Part shown: positions 1 to 7,531 of the stretch, one piece after another
Layout: every line of letters begins with the position of its first letter
Position numbering within the stretch: position 1 is the first letter of the stretch
Source of the DNA: Methanomassiliicoccus sp.
GTDB taxonomy: Archaea; Thermoplasmatota; Thermoplasmata; Methanomassiliicoccales; Methanomassiliicoccaceae
Direction: 5' to 3'
Length of the DNA stretch: 43,406 bases
NCBI GenBank assembly: GCA_016109435.1
Contig: JAEILR010000022.1
Span: forward strand, 1-43,406
Program-made: the position numbers and the translations under genes
The notes under the pieces: model-generated
What the model saw: the letters and a program-made list of their open reading frames with translations, nothing else
Databases searched by the model: none
What the model was told of the DNA's origin: nothing

Positions 1-13
1 AGCACTTGTACAT

Positions 14-35
14 CTTTCGGGGGGCTGTCCGAAAG
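14..35. other. Hairpin at the left edge
   Basis: CTTTCGG (14-20) can pair with CCGAAAG (29-35) around an 8-nt loop. GCACTT (2-7) can alternatively pair with AAGTGC (33-38), so the two stems are mutually exclusive. It lies between an unseen upstream gene and the methylthiotransferase and could be the end of a structured RNA or a terminator. No poly-T run follows. The role is unknown. Confidence 0.25.
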
Positions 36-97
36 TGCCGAGCAATTCATCCAACGATTAAAATCGTGGGCTTTCTTCCTCCCGTTGGGTAAAAACC

Positions 98-105
98 CTT
101 AATAG
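98..105 (+). promoter_or_regulatory. TATA box of the methylthiotransferase gene
   Basis: CTTAATAG is centred about 26 bp upstream of the ATG at 128. This is the spacing expected for a leaderless archaeal transcript, and it favours 128 over the ATG at 116. Confidence 0.4.
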
Positions 106-127
106 AACGGTCCCGATGGTGTGGACC

Positions 128-1366
128 ATGAAGGTCCGGGTGGAGACCTACGGGTGCACGATGAACCAGGGCGAGGGGGCGGAGCTGGCCGAGAGGCTGG
201 CAGCCCTCGGCCACGAGGTCACCGAGGATCCGGCGGAGGCCGAGCTGGTCGTCCTCAACACCTGCACCGTGATCAAGGAGACCGAGGGCCGCATGCTCCG
301 GCGGATGGCCGAGCTCAACGGCCAGCGCAAGAGGCTCATCGTGGTCGGGTGCATGGCCTCGGTGCAGCCGGACGATATCGTCCGGCACGCTCCCAACGCT
401 CTGATCCTGGCGCCCCGCAACTACGATTCGTTCTCCTCCCTTGTGGAGGAGAACATCGGCCGGGGGGGATGCCCGGCACCCATGCTCCCCTCCCCCACCA
501 CCTCTGTCCTCCCGATAGCCCAAGGATGCGTGGGGGCCTGCTCGTACTGCATAACCAGGCACGCCCGCGGCACGCTTACCAGCTACCCTGTGGAAAACCT
601 CGCCCGCCAGGCCCGGACCGCTCTGGAGGGAGGGGCCAGCGAGATACTGGTCACCGCTCAGGACACCGCCTGCTACGGCTTCGACGCCGGTACGGACCTA
701 TCCGTCCTGCTGGACGCCATCACCGCACTTCCCGGGGAGTTCATGGTCCGGGTGGGGATGATGAACCCCGACAACCTCGGCCGCATCATCGACCGGTTCA
801 TTCCCTCCTGGACCTCGCCCCGGGTCTACCAGTTCGTGCACCTCCCGGTCCAGAGCGGGAGCGCCGCCGTCCTCGAGGGCATGAACCGCGGCTACCGCCC
901 GGAGGAGTTCGCGACCCTGGTGCGCGAGCTGAGGGCGGCGTCGCCGGGCATGACCCTGTCCACTGACGTCATCACCGGTTTTCCAGGAGAGAGCGATGAG
1001 GACCACCGGGCCACCGTCGCCCTGCTAAGGGAGGTCCGCCCGGACATCGTGAACGTCACCCGGTTCTCGCCCCGTCAGGGCACTCCGGCGGCGAGGTCCC
1101 GGAACCAGGTGCACGGAGGTATCTCCAAGGAACGGTCCAGGGAGCTGACCGGGCTGCGCTTCGAGATCTCCGCCGAGGTGAACGCCGCCCTGGTCGGCGG
1201 ACAGGAGAGGGTGCTGGTCACCGAACCGGGGAAGAACGATACCTCCATCGGGCGGACCCGCTCGTACAAGCAGGTGGTCCTGTCCGGCCGGCTGAGGGCG
1301 GGCACTTGGCTGGAGGTCGAGATCAGCGACAGCGCGCCGACCCACCTGTTCGGCCGGCCGCTGTGA
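128..1366 (+). CDS. tRNA-t6A37 methylthiotransferase (archaeal e-MtaB/CDKAL1-like)
   Basis: Radical-SAM enzyme expected to add a methylthio group to t6A at position 37 of ANN-decoding tRNAs, giving ms2t6A. The N-terminal UPF0004 domain shows its three cluster cysteines C10, C46 and C75. The radical-SAM motif CxxxCxxC is C134-C138-C141 (GCVGACSYC). The C-terminal ~55 residues look like a TRAM RNA-binding domain. At 412 aa it has normal family length. An in-frame ATG at 116 would add four residues; 128 is preferred because homologues begin close to the ETYGC motif and a TATA-like box sits 26 bp upstream. The t6A substrate is made with KEOPS, whose Pcc1 subunit lies 0.8 kb downstream. The family is clear; the exact substrate is inferred. 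Confidence 0.9.
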   Translation: MKVRVETYGCTMNQGEGAELAERLAALGHEVTEDPAEAELVVLNTCTVIKETEGRMLRRMAELNGQRKRLIVVGCMASVQPDDIVRHAPNALILAPRNYDSFSSLVEENIGRGGCPAPMLPSPTTSVLPIAQGCVGACSYCITRHARGTLTSYPVENLARQARTALEGGASEILVTAQDTACYGFDAGTDLSVLLDAITALPGEFMVRVGMMNPDNLGRIIDRFIPSWTSPRVYQFVHLPVQSGSAAVLEGMNRGYRPEEFATLVRELRAASPGMTLSTDVITGFPGESDEDHRATVALLREVRPDIVNVTRFSPRQGTPAARSRNQVHGGISKERSRELTGLRFEISAEVNAALVGGQERVLVTEPGKNDTSIGRTRSYKQVVLSGRLRAGTWLEVEISDSAPTHLFGRPL

Positions 1367-1410
1367 GTCCCGGAGCAGGAACCCGACGGGGTAAAGGATG
1401 AAATATCATC

Positions 1411-1420
1411 TCAATATACT
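1411..1420 (+). promoter_or_regulatory. TATA box of tRNA-Gln
   Basis: TCAATATACT is centred about 26 bp before ~1442, roughly 12 nt upstream of the mature tRNA 5' end at 1455. Confidence 0.45.
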
Positions 1421-1454
1421 CCATCTGTCGGCCCGGGACCCGGTGTCGACCGAT

Positions 1455-1527
1455 AGCCCCGTAGTGTAGTGGTCAATCATGCCGGCCTTTGGAGCCAGCG
1501 ACGGCAGTTCGAATCTGCCCGGGGCTA
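1455..1527 (+). tRNA. tRNA-Gln(TTG)
   Basis: Cloverleaf read by eye. The acceptor AGCCCCG (1455-1461) pairs with CGGGGCT (1520-1526), with discriminator A1527 and no encoded CCA. The anticodon loop CTTTGGA (1487-1493) has anticodon TTG at 1489-1491. The T arm is GGCAG-TTCGAAT-CTGCC (1503-1519). The anticodon stem CCGGC/GCCAG carries one C-A mismatch (1483/1497). There is no intron. It ends 8 bp before the stop of the convergent nitroreductase gene. Confidence 0.93.
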
Positions 1528-1535
1528 CCTCTTCT

Positions 1536-2054
1536 CTACCATCTTTCGCGATGCACCAGCCCCTCGATCCTCACCCGCGGCGGCTTGCTCCCCTCCTTAC
1601 GCGGCTTCCCCATCGCCACCAGAGCCTGGGGGCGAACGTGGAGCGGGAGTCCGAGGGCAGCGGATACTCCCTTCTCATCGAAGGCTCCGATCCAACACGC
1701 CCCGTAACCCCGGGCGGCGATGTACAGGAGCATGTTCTCCACCGCGGCCGCCACGTCCTGGACGCAATACAGGTTCTTGCCCCGGGGACCGTACTGGATG
1801 ATGCGGTCCAGGTTGGCGCAGCACACGATGACCACCGGCACCTCGGCCAGGAACCCGTGGCCCGGCGACGAGGCCAGTAGCTTCCTCTTGGTCTCCTCCT
1901 CCCGCACGACGATGAAGTCCCTGGCCTGCAGGTTCCCCGCCGAGGGAGCGAGGTTCGCCGCCGTCAGCGCGTTGTCCACCACCTCGTCCGGCACCGGCTC
2001 GTCGGAGAACGACCTTACGCTCCTCCGCTTATCGAAGCACTCGAGCAGTTCCAT
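1536..2054 (-). CDS. Nitroreductase-family FMN oxidoreductase
   Basis: FMN-dependent NAD(P)H oxidoreductase fold. The N-terminus carries the family's RRSVRSF motif (FMN phosphate contact), then an AAxLAPSAGNLQ stretch and a C-terminal GYGACWIG region typical of small archaeal nitroreductases. It has 172 aa with this start. The frame stays open to 2147, but a TATA-like element (reverse strand, 2085-2092) lies inside that extension, about 35 bp upstream of the chosen ATG, so the shorter start is preferred. It is divergent from pcc1 and convergent with tRNA-Gln. The substrate cannot be told from sequence; members act on nitro compounds, quinones or flavins. Confidence 0.85.
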   Translation of the reverse strand: MELLECFDKRRSVRSFSDEPVPDEVVDNALTAANLAPSAGNLQARDFIVVREEETKRKLLASSPGHGFLAEVPVVIVCCANLDRIIQYGPRGKNLYCVQDVAAAVENMLLYIAARGYGACWIGAFDEKGVSAALGLPLHVRPQALVAMGKPRKEGSKPPRVRIEGLVHRERW

Positions 2055-2084
2055 CTTCTCGCCCGCGTCCTCCTTTGAGTCGGT

Positions 2085-2121
2085 GATATATACGGTTCTC
2101 GAACGATGGAACGGTTTATCA
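2085..2121. promoter_or_regulatory. Divergent promoters: nitroreductase / pcc1
   Basis: GATATATA (2085-2092) reads as a TATA box leftward for the nitroreductase (predicted start of RNA near 2063). GTTTATCA (2114-2121) reads as one rightward for pcc1 (near 2144). Confidence 0.4.
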
Positions 2122-2155
2122 GCAACCTTTTTCCCCGCCCCGCGCATGAAGGGGC

Positions 2156-2383
2156 GTGAGCGTGGACTGCGAGATAGTACTGGAATATGATGACGAAAAG
2201 GAGGCCATCGCCGTCCTGGAGGCGATCTCCCCGGACAACGCCCCCTATGCCGTGGCCGAGCGGAACGGGAGGAAGATCACCGTCCGCTCCCGCTCCAATA
2301 CCTGTCCCCAGATGCTGCACACCCTGGAGGACCTGCTGGCCTGCGTCAAGGTGGCCGAGGAGACGGTGCAGGCGTCCAGATGA
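2156..2383 (+). CDS. pcc1: KEOPS complex subunit Pcc1
   Basis: Small dimerising subunit of KEOPS, which with Kae1, Bud32 and Cgi121 transfers threonylcarbamoyl to A37 of tRNA (t6A). The 75-aa protein shows the family pattern: an N-terminal strand, a helix with AIxxxxSPDN (LEAISPDN), a strand of the RKITVRSRS type, then a C-terminal helix ending LACVKVAEE. It starts at GTG 2156; another GTG at 2162 is possible. The other KEOPS subunits are not in the window. Its TGA stop abuts the TGA of tgtA on the opposite strand, forming TGATCA at 2381-2386. Product use by the methylthiotransferase upstream is inferred. Confidence 0.82.
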   Translation: MSVDCEIVLEYDDEKEAIAVLEAISPDNAPYAVAERNGRKITVRSRSNTCPQMLHTLEDLLACVKVAEETVQASR

Positions 2384-4336
2384 TCAGAGCTTGATGCCCT
2401 CGCGGACCTTGACCGCGATGCCGGTGCGGAAGGAGAACATCTCCTCCCTGGTGAGGATCGCGCGGCCCAGCGCTACCAACTCGTCCTTCTCGTTCACCAC
2501 CATGACCTCGTCCATGGGGCGGACCTCGGGATCGCATTCCCGGACGAAGGTGCAGAAGACGTTCTTGCCCTCCCGGTTGAAGGGCACGGAATCGTCCTTG
2601 ACCGTGACCCGGAGCCTCGGCGCGGCGAACCCGCTCTTCAAACGGACCGCTCCCGGCGGCCGCAGGGTGAAGAACCCGTCGTTGGCGCGCATCGAGAGGA
2701 TGTGCTCTCCATCGACCAGAACGTTCCGTATCTTGCCGGTGGTCTCCGACTTCTTCAGCTCCACCCTGCCGTTGAGCAGCACCTCCGCCGCCCCCTTGCC
2801 GAACTGGTAGTCGCTCACCGCCCTCACCCTGGCGAGGTCGATGTCGAAGGAAGGCGGCTTGGAGCACATCATGTTCAGGGTGTCGATGGTCGCCTGGCCG
2901 TCCCACGCCACGCCCAGGGAGTAGGTCTGCTCGTGGGACATGTGCTCCATCTGCTCCCGGATGCGCTCCTTGGTCTCTTCGTCGGGAGGATCGGGGAACA
3001 GGGACTGGGCCACGGGGTACATCTCGTCCAGCTCGATGGGCACCGCCCCGATGGGGGAGGCCACGAAGAAGTGCGAGTCGCAGGACTCGAGCACCTCGGC
3101 CATCTGCCTCGCGTAGTGCCTCGCGTACGGCTTGCCGGCCTCCTCGAACGCCACCATGACCTCGGTGTCCGGATACTTGTACCGCTCCAGGAACCGCTTC
3201 TCGTAGCGCAGGAAGACCGGCCGCTCCAGGGTCTCCGGCCCGGTGTACAGCAGGCTGTTGTCCCTGCTCAGCGGCTCGAACCTCTCCAGGTACTCCTGGT
3301 GCTTTCCCACCCGCCGCAGAGCGCTCAGCAGCGACGGGTGCGCGCGACAGCGGCGCTCCACCAGCTCCCACAGGTCGCCCTCGAGGATCGCCCGCCTGAC
3401 CCGCTGCACCTCTTCCAGGGACGCCCACAGGTTGTGGCGGGCGATGAGGGCGGTCCGCTCCGCCGGTTTCATCGCCACGATCTCCTGGTGGGTGTGCGAC
3501 TGGCAGGCCGGGCAGTGGCAGTGGATGCCCTTCATGTCCGACAGGCTGGCGGTGCCCTCGGGGAACATGAACCGGTCGTCCCGGGCGAACTTGGCATAGG
3601 ACGCCGAGTCGAACATGTCGCAGCCCAGGAGGGCGGCGAGGGCGAACAGCATGGGATGCCCGGCCCCGAACAGGTGGACCGGCCGGCTGGGGTCCAGACC
3701 CTTCTTCGAGGCCACGATCACGTCCACCAGTTCGGCGAAGCGGTACTGCTCCATCAGGGGGACCACGCCCCCGATGGGATGGACGTCCACGTCCACGAGC
3801 GCGAGGCGGCGGGCGCAGTCCTCCCTCAGGTCCTCGTAGATCGAGCCCTGGACCACTCCGGCGAGCAGCATGCCGCCCTTCAGCCCGGCGGCCTCGACGG
3901 TGCGGTCCATGGTCACGTCCACCGCCTGGGCCGTCCTCTCCTTGCTCCACTCCGGCTCGGTGAAGATGTCCAGGACCGTCCCGATGTCCGAACCGATATC
4001 CCGCTGGAAGTTGACGATGTCCTCGTTCCTGACCTCCACCTCCCCGTACATGTGGGATTGGAAGGTCCCCGAGTCGGTCATGATGACCCCGGGGAAATCG
4101 AGCATGGCGTGAAGACCTTCCGCCTTGGCCCGGGGGTTGAGCTGGGGGTCGTTCCTTATGATGTAGGAGTTGGTGATGATGGCCCTGAACCCGAAGGTAT
4201 CGTACAGTTCCCGCGGCGGCACCGTCACCAGCCGGGGGTTCACCACCGGGAGAAGGGCGGGGGTCTCCAGCGGACCGTGGGGGGTGTCTAGCTTCCCTGT
4301 CCTGGCAAGGCCGTCCCGCCTGATGAGCTCGAACAT
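2384..4336 (-). CDS. tgtA: Archaeosine tRNA-guanine(15) transglycosylase
   Basis: Exchanges guanine for preQ0 at position 15 of the tRNA D-loop, the first tRNA-bound step to archaeosine. The catalytic barrel is N-terminal: TDSGTFQ around residue 88 and a GCDMFDSASY motif carrying the likely nucleophile Asp. The zinc site CHCPAC is followed by a downstream His. The C-terminal archaeal domains end in a PUA RNA-binding domain over about the last 80 residues. Full length at 650 aa. The frame continues to 4411, but a TATA box (reverse strand ~4359-4368) lies 26 bp before the ATG at 4336, giving a leaderless mRNA and fixing the start. Convergent with pcc1 with no spacer. Confidence 0.95.
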   Translation of the reverse strand: MFELIRRDGLARTGKLDTPHGPLETPALLPVVNPRLVTVPPRELYDTFGFRAIITNSYIIRNDPQLNPRAKAEGLHAMLDFPGVIMTDSGTFQSHMYGEVEVRNEDIVNFQRDIGSDIGTVLDIFTEPEWSKERTAQAVDVTMDRTVEAAGLKGGMLLAGVVQGSIYEDLREDCARRLALVDVDVHPIGGVVPLMEQYRFAELVDVIVASKKGLDPSRPVHLFGAGHPMLFALAALLGCDMFDSASYAKFARDDRFMFPEGTASLSDMKGIHCHCPACQSHTHQEIVAMKPAERTALIARHNLWASLEEVQRVRRAILEGDLWELVERRCRAHPSLLSALRRVGKHQEYLERFEPLSRDNSLLYTGPETLERPVFLRYEKRFLERYKYPDTEVMVAFEEAGKPYARHYARQMAEVLESCDSHFFVASPIGAVPIELDEMYPVAQSLFPDPPDEETKERIREQMEHMSHEQTYSLGVAWDGQATIDTLNMMCSKPPSFDIDLARVRAVSDYQFGKGAAEVLLNGRVELKKSETTGKIRNVLVDGEHILSMRANDGFFTLRPPGAVRLKSGFAAPRLRVTVKDDSVPFNREGKNVFCTFVRECDPEVRPMDEVMVVNEKDELVALGRAILTREEMFSFRTGIAVKVREGIKL

Positions 4337-4358
4337 GGACCATGTGATGGCAGGTCGG

Positions 4359-4368
4359 TTATTATAGG
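4359..4368 (-). promoter_or_regulatory. TATA box of tgtA
   Basis: On the reverse strand CCTATAATAA is centred about 26-28 bp before the ATG at 4336. It lies inside the longer open frame and so decides the start. Confidence 0.5.
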
Positions 4369-4419
4369 CTTTTACCGGTCCCGCCGTTCCATCCTCACGA
4401 CCTGATCGCACCGGTCAGG

Positions 4420-4427
4420 ATTATATG
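4420..4427 (+). promoter_or_regulatory. TATA box of the pth2-DUF99 operon
   Basis: ATTATATG is centred ~26 bp before ~4449. It overlaps the first in-frame ATG of the open frame (4425), which therefore cannot be the start. Confidence 0.5.
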
Positions 4428-4457
4428 CCTTCACCGGCTAACCTCCGGACAGCAGTG

Positions 4458-4817
4458 ATGCAGATGGATTACAAGATGGTCATCGTGGTACGCTGGGACC
4501 TCAAACTGTCGGCCGGTAAGATGGCGGCGCAGGTGGCCCACGCGGCGGTCAACTGCGCCTTCGCCGCCAAGAAGAAGAACCCGGATTGGTTCGACCGATG
4601 GTACGCCGAAGGGCAGCGCAAGGTCGTGGTCAAGGTGCCGACGCTGAACGACCTCTTTGAGGTGAAGAGCAACGCCGAGGCCCTCAGGCTGCCGACCTCC
4701 CTTATCACCGACGCGGGCATGACCGAGATACCTCCCAACACCGTGACCTGCCTGGGCATCGGTCCGGGGCCGGCGGACGTGCTGGACAAGGTGACCGGGC
4801 ATTTGAAGCTGGTATGA
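4458..4817 (+). CDS. pth2: Peptidyl-tRNA hydrolase, Pth2 type
   Basis: Releases peptides from prematurely dropped peptidyl-tRNA. The archaeal/eukaryotic Pth2 fold is shown by the N-terminal KMVIVVRWDL strand followed by the signature KLSAGKMAAQVAHAA (lysine, glutamine and histidine of the active site). TCLGIGPGPADVLDKVTG matches the C-terminal part of the family. It has 119 aa from ATG 4458; ATG 4464 is equally possible. The TATA box at 4420-4427 predicts RNA starting near 4449, excluding the ATG at 4425. It overlaps the DUF99 gene by four bases (ATGA), so translation is probably coupled. Confidence 0.93.
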   Translation: MQMDYKMVIVVRWDLKLSAGKMAAQVAHAAVNCAFAAKKKNPDWFDRWYAEGQRKVVVKVPTLNDLFEVKSNAEALRLPTSLITDAGMTEIPPNTVTCLGIGPGPADVLDKVTGHLKLV

Positions 4818-5392
4818 TGAAGAAACGTCAGATAAGGGTCCTGGGGATCGACGACTCGCCGTTCACCTTCCAGAGCAAGCGCGCGCTGGTGGTCGGGGTG
4901 GTGGCCCGTCTCCCCATGTACATCGAAGGCATCATGCGCACCGAGGTGGACGTCGACGGCAGCGACGCCAACGACGCCGTCCTTGCCATGCTGGAACGGT
5001 CCCGCTACCTCGAGCAGCTTCGCCTCATCATGTTCGACGGGATCGCCGTGGCCGGGTTCAACGTCATCGACATCGACCGGCTGCACCGCGCCACCGGCAT
5101 ACCCTGCGCCACGGTCACCAGGTCGATGCCGGACATGGACCGGATGGAGAAGGCCCTCCGCGCCCACTTCCCGGACTGGAGGGAGAGGATGGCGGTAATC
5201 TCCCGGAACCCGCTGTACATGGTCGGTCCCCGCCGGCGGCCGCTGTTCGCCGCGGTCAGGGGCATGGACATCGAATTGTTCGAGGAAATGCTCGCCGAGT
5301 GCACGGTCCAGGGCCGGCTGCCGGAGCCGCTGCGGATCGCCCACCTCATCTCCAGCGCCATGGTGCTGGGGGAGTCCCACGGCCGGGCCTAG
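4814..5392 (+). CDS. DUF99 family protein (UPF0215)
   Basis: A 192-aa archaeal DUF99 protein. It has the family's N-terminal IRVLGIDDSPF motif, a central LRLIMFDGIAVAGFN strand-loop, and RATGIPCATVTR. The family has been related by fold to endonuclease V, with the conserved acidic residues (D in GIDD and MFDG) suggesting a metal-dependent nuclease, but activity here is unproven. It overlaps the stop of pth2 by 4 bp and so is co-transcribed with it. Its TAG stop overlaps the TAG of the opposing membrane protein gene (CTAG at 5389-5392). Confidence 0.82.
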   Translation: MMKKRQIRVLGIDDSPFTFQSKRALVVGVVARLPMYIEGIMRTEVDVDGSDANDAVLAMLERSRYLEQLRLIMFDGIAVAGFNVIDIDRLHRATGIPCATVTRSMPDMDRMEKALRAHFPDWRERMAVISRNPLYMVGPRRRPLFAAVRGMDIELFEEMLAECTVQGRLPEPLRIAHLISSAMVLGESHGRA

Positions 5393-6072
5393 GCTTCCTG
5401 GTCCAGGCTCTGCTTGAGGACCGAGCACAGCTCCGTCCCCGCGTCGTCCTGGCATTCCACCATGACCTCGCTGCAGGCCCGGGGCTGCCGGCGGATGGTG
5501 ATGAACACCTTGCTGTCCGGAAGCTCCATGGTGGTGACCTTTCCGTTCTTGAACACCTTGTAGCTGATGTTCTTGGACTCGAAGACCGTCCCGATATCGG
5601 ACGTCACCTCCTCCGTCGCCTTCCGGTAGAACTTGATGTCGGTCCGTTCGTTGCGGGTCTTGAACCTCGCGTTGTACGCCATGATGGCGATCATCATTAA
5701 CGCCAGGAGGGCGAAGACCGCGAAGGTCAGCGGCTGCTCGGGGTCCAGACCCTTGCTCGCGGACATCAGCGAGACGCCGAAGATCGCCGCGGCGGAGATG
5801 TATATGGTCCCTACCAGGCCGGTGACCAGCCGCTGGGGCATCACGTTCCGGGCCCAGCAGTCATAATGCAGATGCAGCGCCCGGTACGCGGGAACGAGCA
5901 TCATCCCGGCCATCATGATCGCCAGCACGAACAATGGGGTGAACAGGCGGTCATAGATCACGTAGGAATAGAGCATCATCGTCAGCATCAGCGGGAAGGC
6001 CAGCGCCAGTCCGTACTCTATCATCTTCTGAGCCCTGTTGAGCCTGCGGGCTGCATCCCCTTCATCGCCCAT
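5389..6072 (-). CDS. Four-helix membrane protein of unknown function
   Basis: Not recognised. From ATG 6072 it has 227 aa. A short charged N-terminus is followed by four hydrophobic helices in two pairs, separated by a short loop rich in His/Tyr/Arg (ALHLHYDCWARN). A C-terminal soluble domain of roughly 90 residues has mixed strands (VFKNGKVTTMEL, KVFITIRRQP) and two cysteines. The layout resembles a membrane-anchored small sensory or PH-like domain, but no family is assigned. An in-frame ATG at 6093 lies only ~15 bp from the TATA-like box (reverse strand 6105-6112), too close for transcription to include it, so 6072 is preferred. Confidence 0.65.
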   Translation of the reverse strand: MGDEGDAARRLNRAQKMIEYGLALAFPLMLTMMLYSYVIYDRLFTPLFVLAIMMAGMMLVPAYRALHLHYDCWARNVMPQRLVTGLVGTIYISAAAIFGVSLMSASKGLDPEQPLTFAVFALLALMMIAIMAYNARFKTRNERTDIKFYRKATEEVTSDIGTVFESKNISYKVFKNGKVTTMELPDSKVFITIRRQPRACSEVMVECQDDAGTELCSVLKQSLDQEA

Positions 6073-6480
6073 GTCCCATCCCTGAAGGAGCATCCGGTAA
6101 GCTCGATAAATTGCTTTCTACCTCCGTTCACCGCTCTGGAACGCCCCGCCGGAGGTCGACGGGGTCAGGAAGGGCAGGGCGAAGCCGCCGGCGAGGGCAG
6201 GGTCGCGGGGGTCCCCACCTCCCGTTCGTCGGGACGCACGGTGATTTTTATTAACAACTAAAGATAAGGATATGAAATGCCCCCTCCCCCTCGCGCCCCC
6301 TCCGTCCCCGATCAATTAAGGCGCGACATCGCCGGTCTGGCCAGATTGTTCATGGCCCCACCGAATTGTTTTTATAAAGGTGCTCAATAGGAGTAGGTTG
6401 AACGGTCTCTGAAAAACCCTTAACGCTTAAATATAACTACCATAATAAGGAGCCCGCTTCTCACAAAGAAGGTGAATCAT
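6073..6480. other. Intergenic region with promoters of the str operon
   Basis: About 400 bp without a convincing gene. It holds the leftward TATA element of the membrane protein gene (6105-6112), A/T-rich promoter-like patches near 6243-6253 and 6367-6377, and the likely str-operon TATA box at 6427-6435. A GC-rich central part has no ORF with coding character. No tRNA or recognised RNA was found. Confidence 0.5.
6427..6435 (+). promoter_or_regulatory. TATA box of the str operon
   Basis: TTAAATATA is centred 26 bp before ~6457, giving a leader of about 24 nt that contains the Shine-Dalgarno-like AAGGTG at 6469-6474. Confidence 0.5.
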
Positions 6481-6909
6481 TTGGCTAGAGGTCTTAACAC
6501 GGCTAGGAAACTCAAGGACGACCGTCAGAAATTCAGATGGTCAGACAGCACATACAAGCGGAGAATGTTGAAGCTCCGGGAGAAGTCCGACCCCCTGGAG
6601 GGTGCGGCTCAGGCCCGTGGCATCGTACTGGAGAAGGTAGGTATAGAGGCCAAGCAACCGAACTCCGCCATCAGGAAGTGCGTCAAGGTCCAGCTCATCA
6701 AGAACGGTCGCCAGATCACCGCGTTCGCTGTCGGGGACGGCGCCATCAACTTCATTGACGAGCACGACGAGGTCATGGTGGAAGGCATCGGCGGAAGGAT
6801 GGGAAGGTCCTACGGCGACATTCCCGGGGTTCGTTACAAAGTGGTCCAGGTCAACAATGTCTCTCTCAATGAGCTTGTCCGGGGCCGCAAGGAGAAGCCG
6901 GTGAGGTGA
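6481..6909 (+). CDS. rps12: Ribosomal protein uS12
   Basis: Small-subunit decoding-centre protein. It shows the archaeal N-terminus [14 protein letters not shown] and the conserved loops [10 protein letters not shown] and [13 protein letters not shown]. The start is taken as TTG 6481 because archaeal uS12 normally begins M-A-R-G-L-N. The GTG at 6472 would add three residues and overlaps the Shine-Dalgarno-like AAGGTG (6469-6474), which sits 6 nt before the TTG. Length is 142 aa, normal for the family. First gene of the str-type operon; its TGA overlaps the GTG of uS7. Confidence 0.96.
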   Translation: MARGLNTARKLKDDRQKFRWSDSTYKRRMLKLREKSDPLEGAAQARGIVLEKVGIEAKQPNSAIRKCVKVQLIKNGRQITAFAVGDGAINFIDEHDEVMVEGIGGRMGRSYGDIPGVRYKVVQVNNVSLNELVRGRKEKPVR

Positions 6910-7502
6910 TTACTGTGGAAGGAGAAAATCAAGTTACCAGCGGTGTACTGCTCTTCGGCAAGTACGAGATGACCGGAATCGGCATCAGGGACGGTGGCCT
7001 AGCCAAGTACATAGACCTCACCCCCGTCGCCATCCCCCACACCGGAGGGAAGCATGCCAACCGGTCCTTCGGAAAGTCGAAGGTCAGCATCGTCGAGCGC
7101 CTTGTGAACAACCTCATGAGGACGGAGGTATACACTGGGAAGAAGGCCAAGTCTCTGGGCGTGGTAAAGGACGCTTTCGAGATCATCGCCACCAAGACCA
7201 AGAAGAACCCGGTACAGGTCCTCGTGGAGGCGCTGGAGAACGCCGCCCCCCGCGAAGAGATCACCCGGCTGCAGTTCGGAGGCATCTCCGTCCCCAAGGC
7301 AGTGGACGTCGCTCCCTCCAGGAGACTGGACATCGCCCTGAGGAACGTCGCCAGGGGAACCGTGGACTCTTCGTTCAAGAACAAGAAGCCGATCGAGGAA
7401 TGCCTCGCGGACGAGCTCATTCTCGCCTCCAAGGCCGACATGAACTCGTTCTCCGTATCCAAGAAAGAGGAGCTGGAACGCGTCGCGTCCTCGGCCCGGT
7501 AA
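6906..7502 (+). CDS. rps7: Ribosomal protein uS7
   Basis: Small-subunit head assembly protein. The 198-aa product carries [24 protein letters not shown] early and the typical [18 protein letters not shown] and [10 protein letters not shown] segments, ending with a family-like SSAR tail. It starts at GTG 6906, overlapping the uS12 stop (GTGA). A second GTG at 6915 is a possible alternative and would follow GAGGTGA more conventionally. Co-transcribed with uS12 and EF-2. Confidence 0.95.
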   Translation: MITVEGENQVTSGVLLFGKYEMTGIGIRDGGLAKYIDLTPVAIPHTGGKHANRSFGKSKVSIVERLVNNLMRTEVYTGKKAKSLGVVKDAFEIIATKTKKNPVQVLVEALENAAPREEITRLQFGGISVPKAVDVAPSRRLDIALRNVARGTVDSSFKNKKPIEECLADELILASKADMNSFSVSKKEELERVASSAR

Positions 7503-7531
7503 GTAAGATCAATATCAACAGGTGAGTTCAC

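Noticed and set aside
2346-4343. 665-codon reverse-strand frame over tgtA
   Set aside because: Low-complexity Arg/Gly/Pro-rich shadow of tgtA in another frame, common in GC-rich DNA; many similar frames over EF-2, DP2, MFS and alaS were dropped for the same reason.
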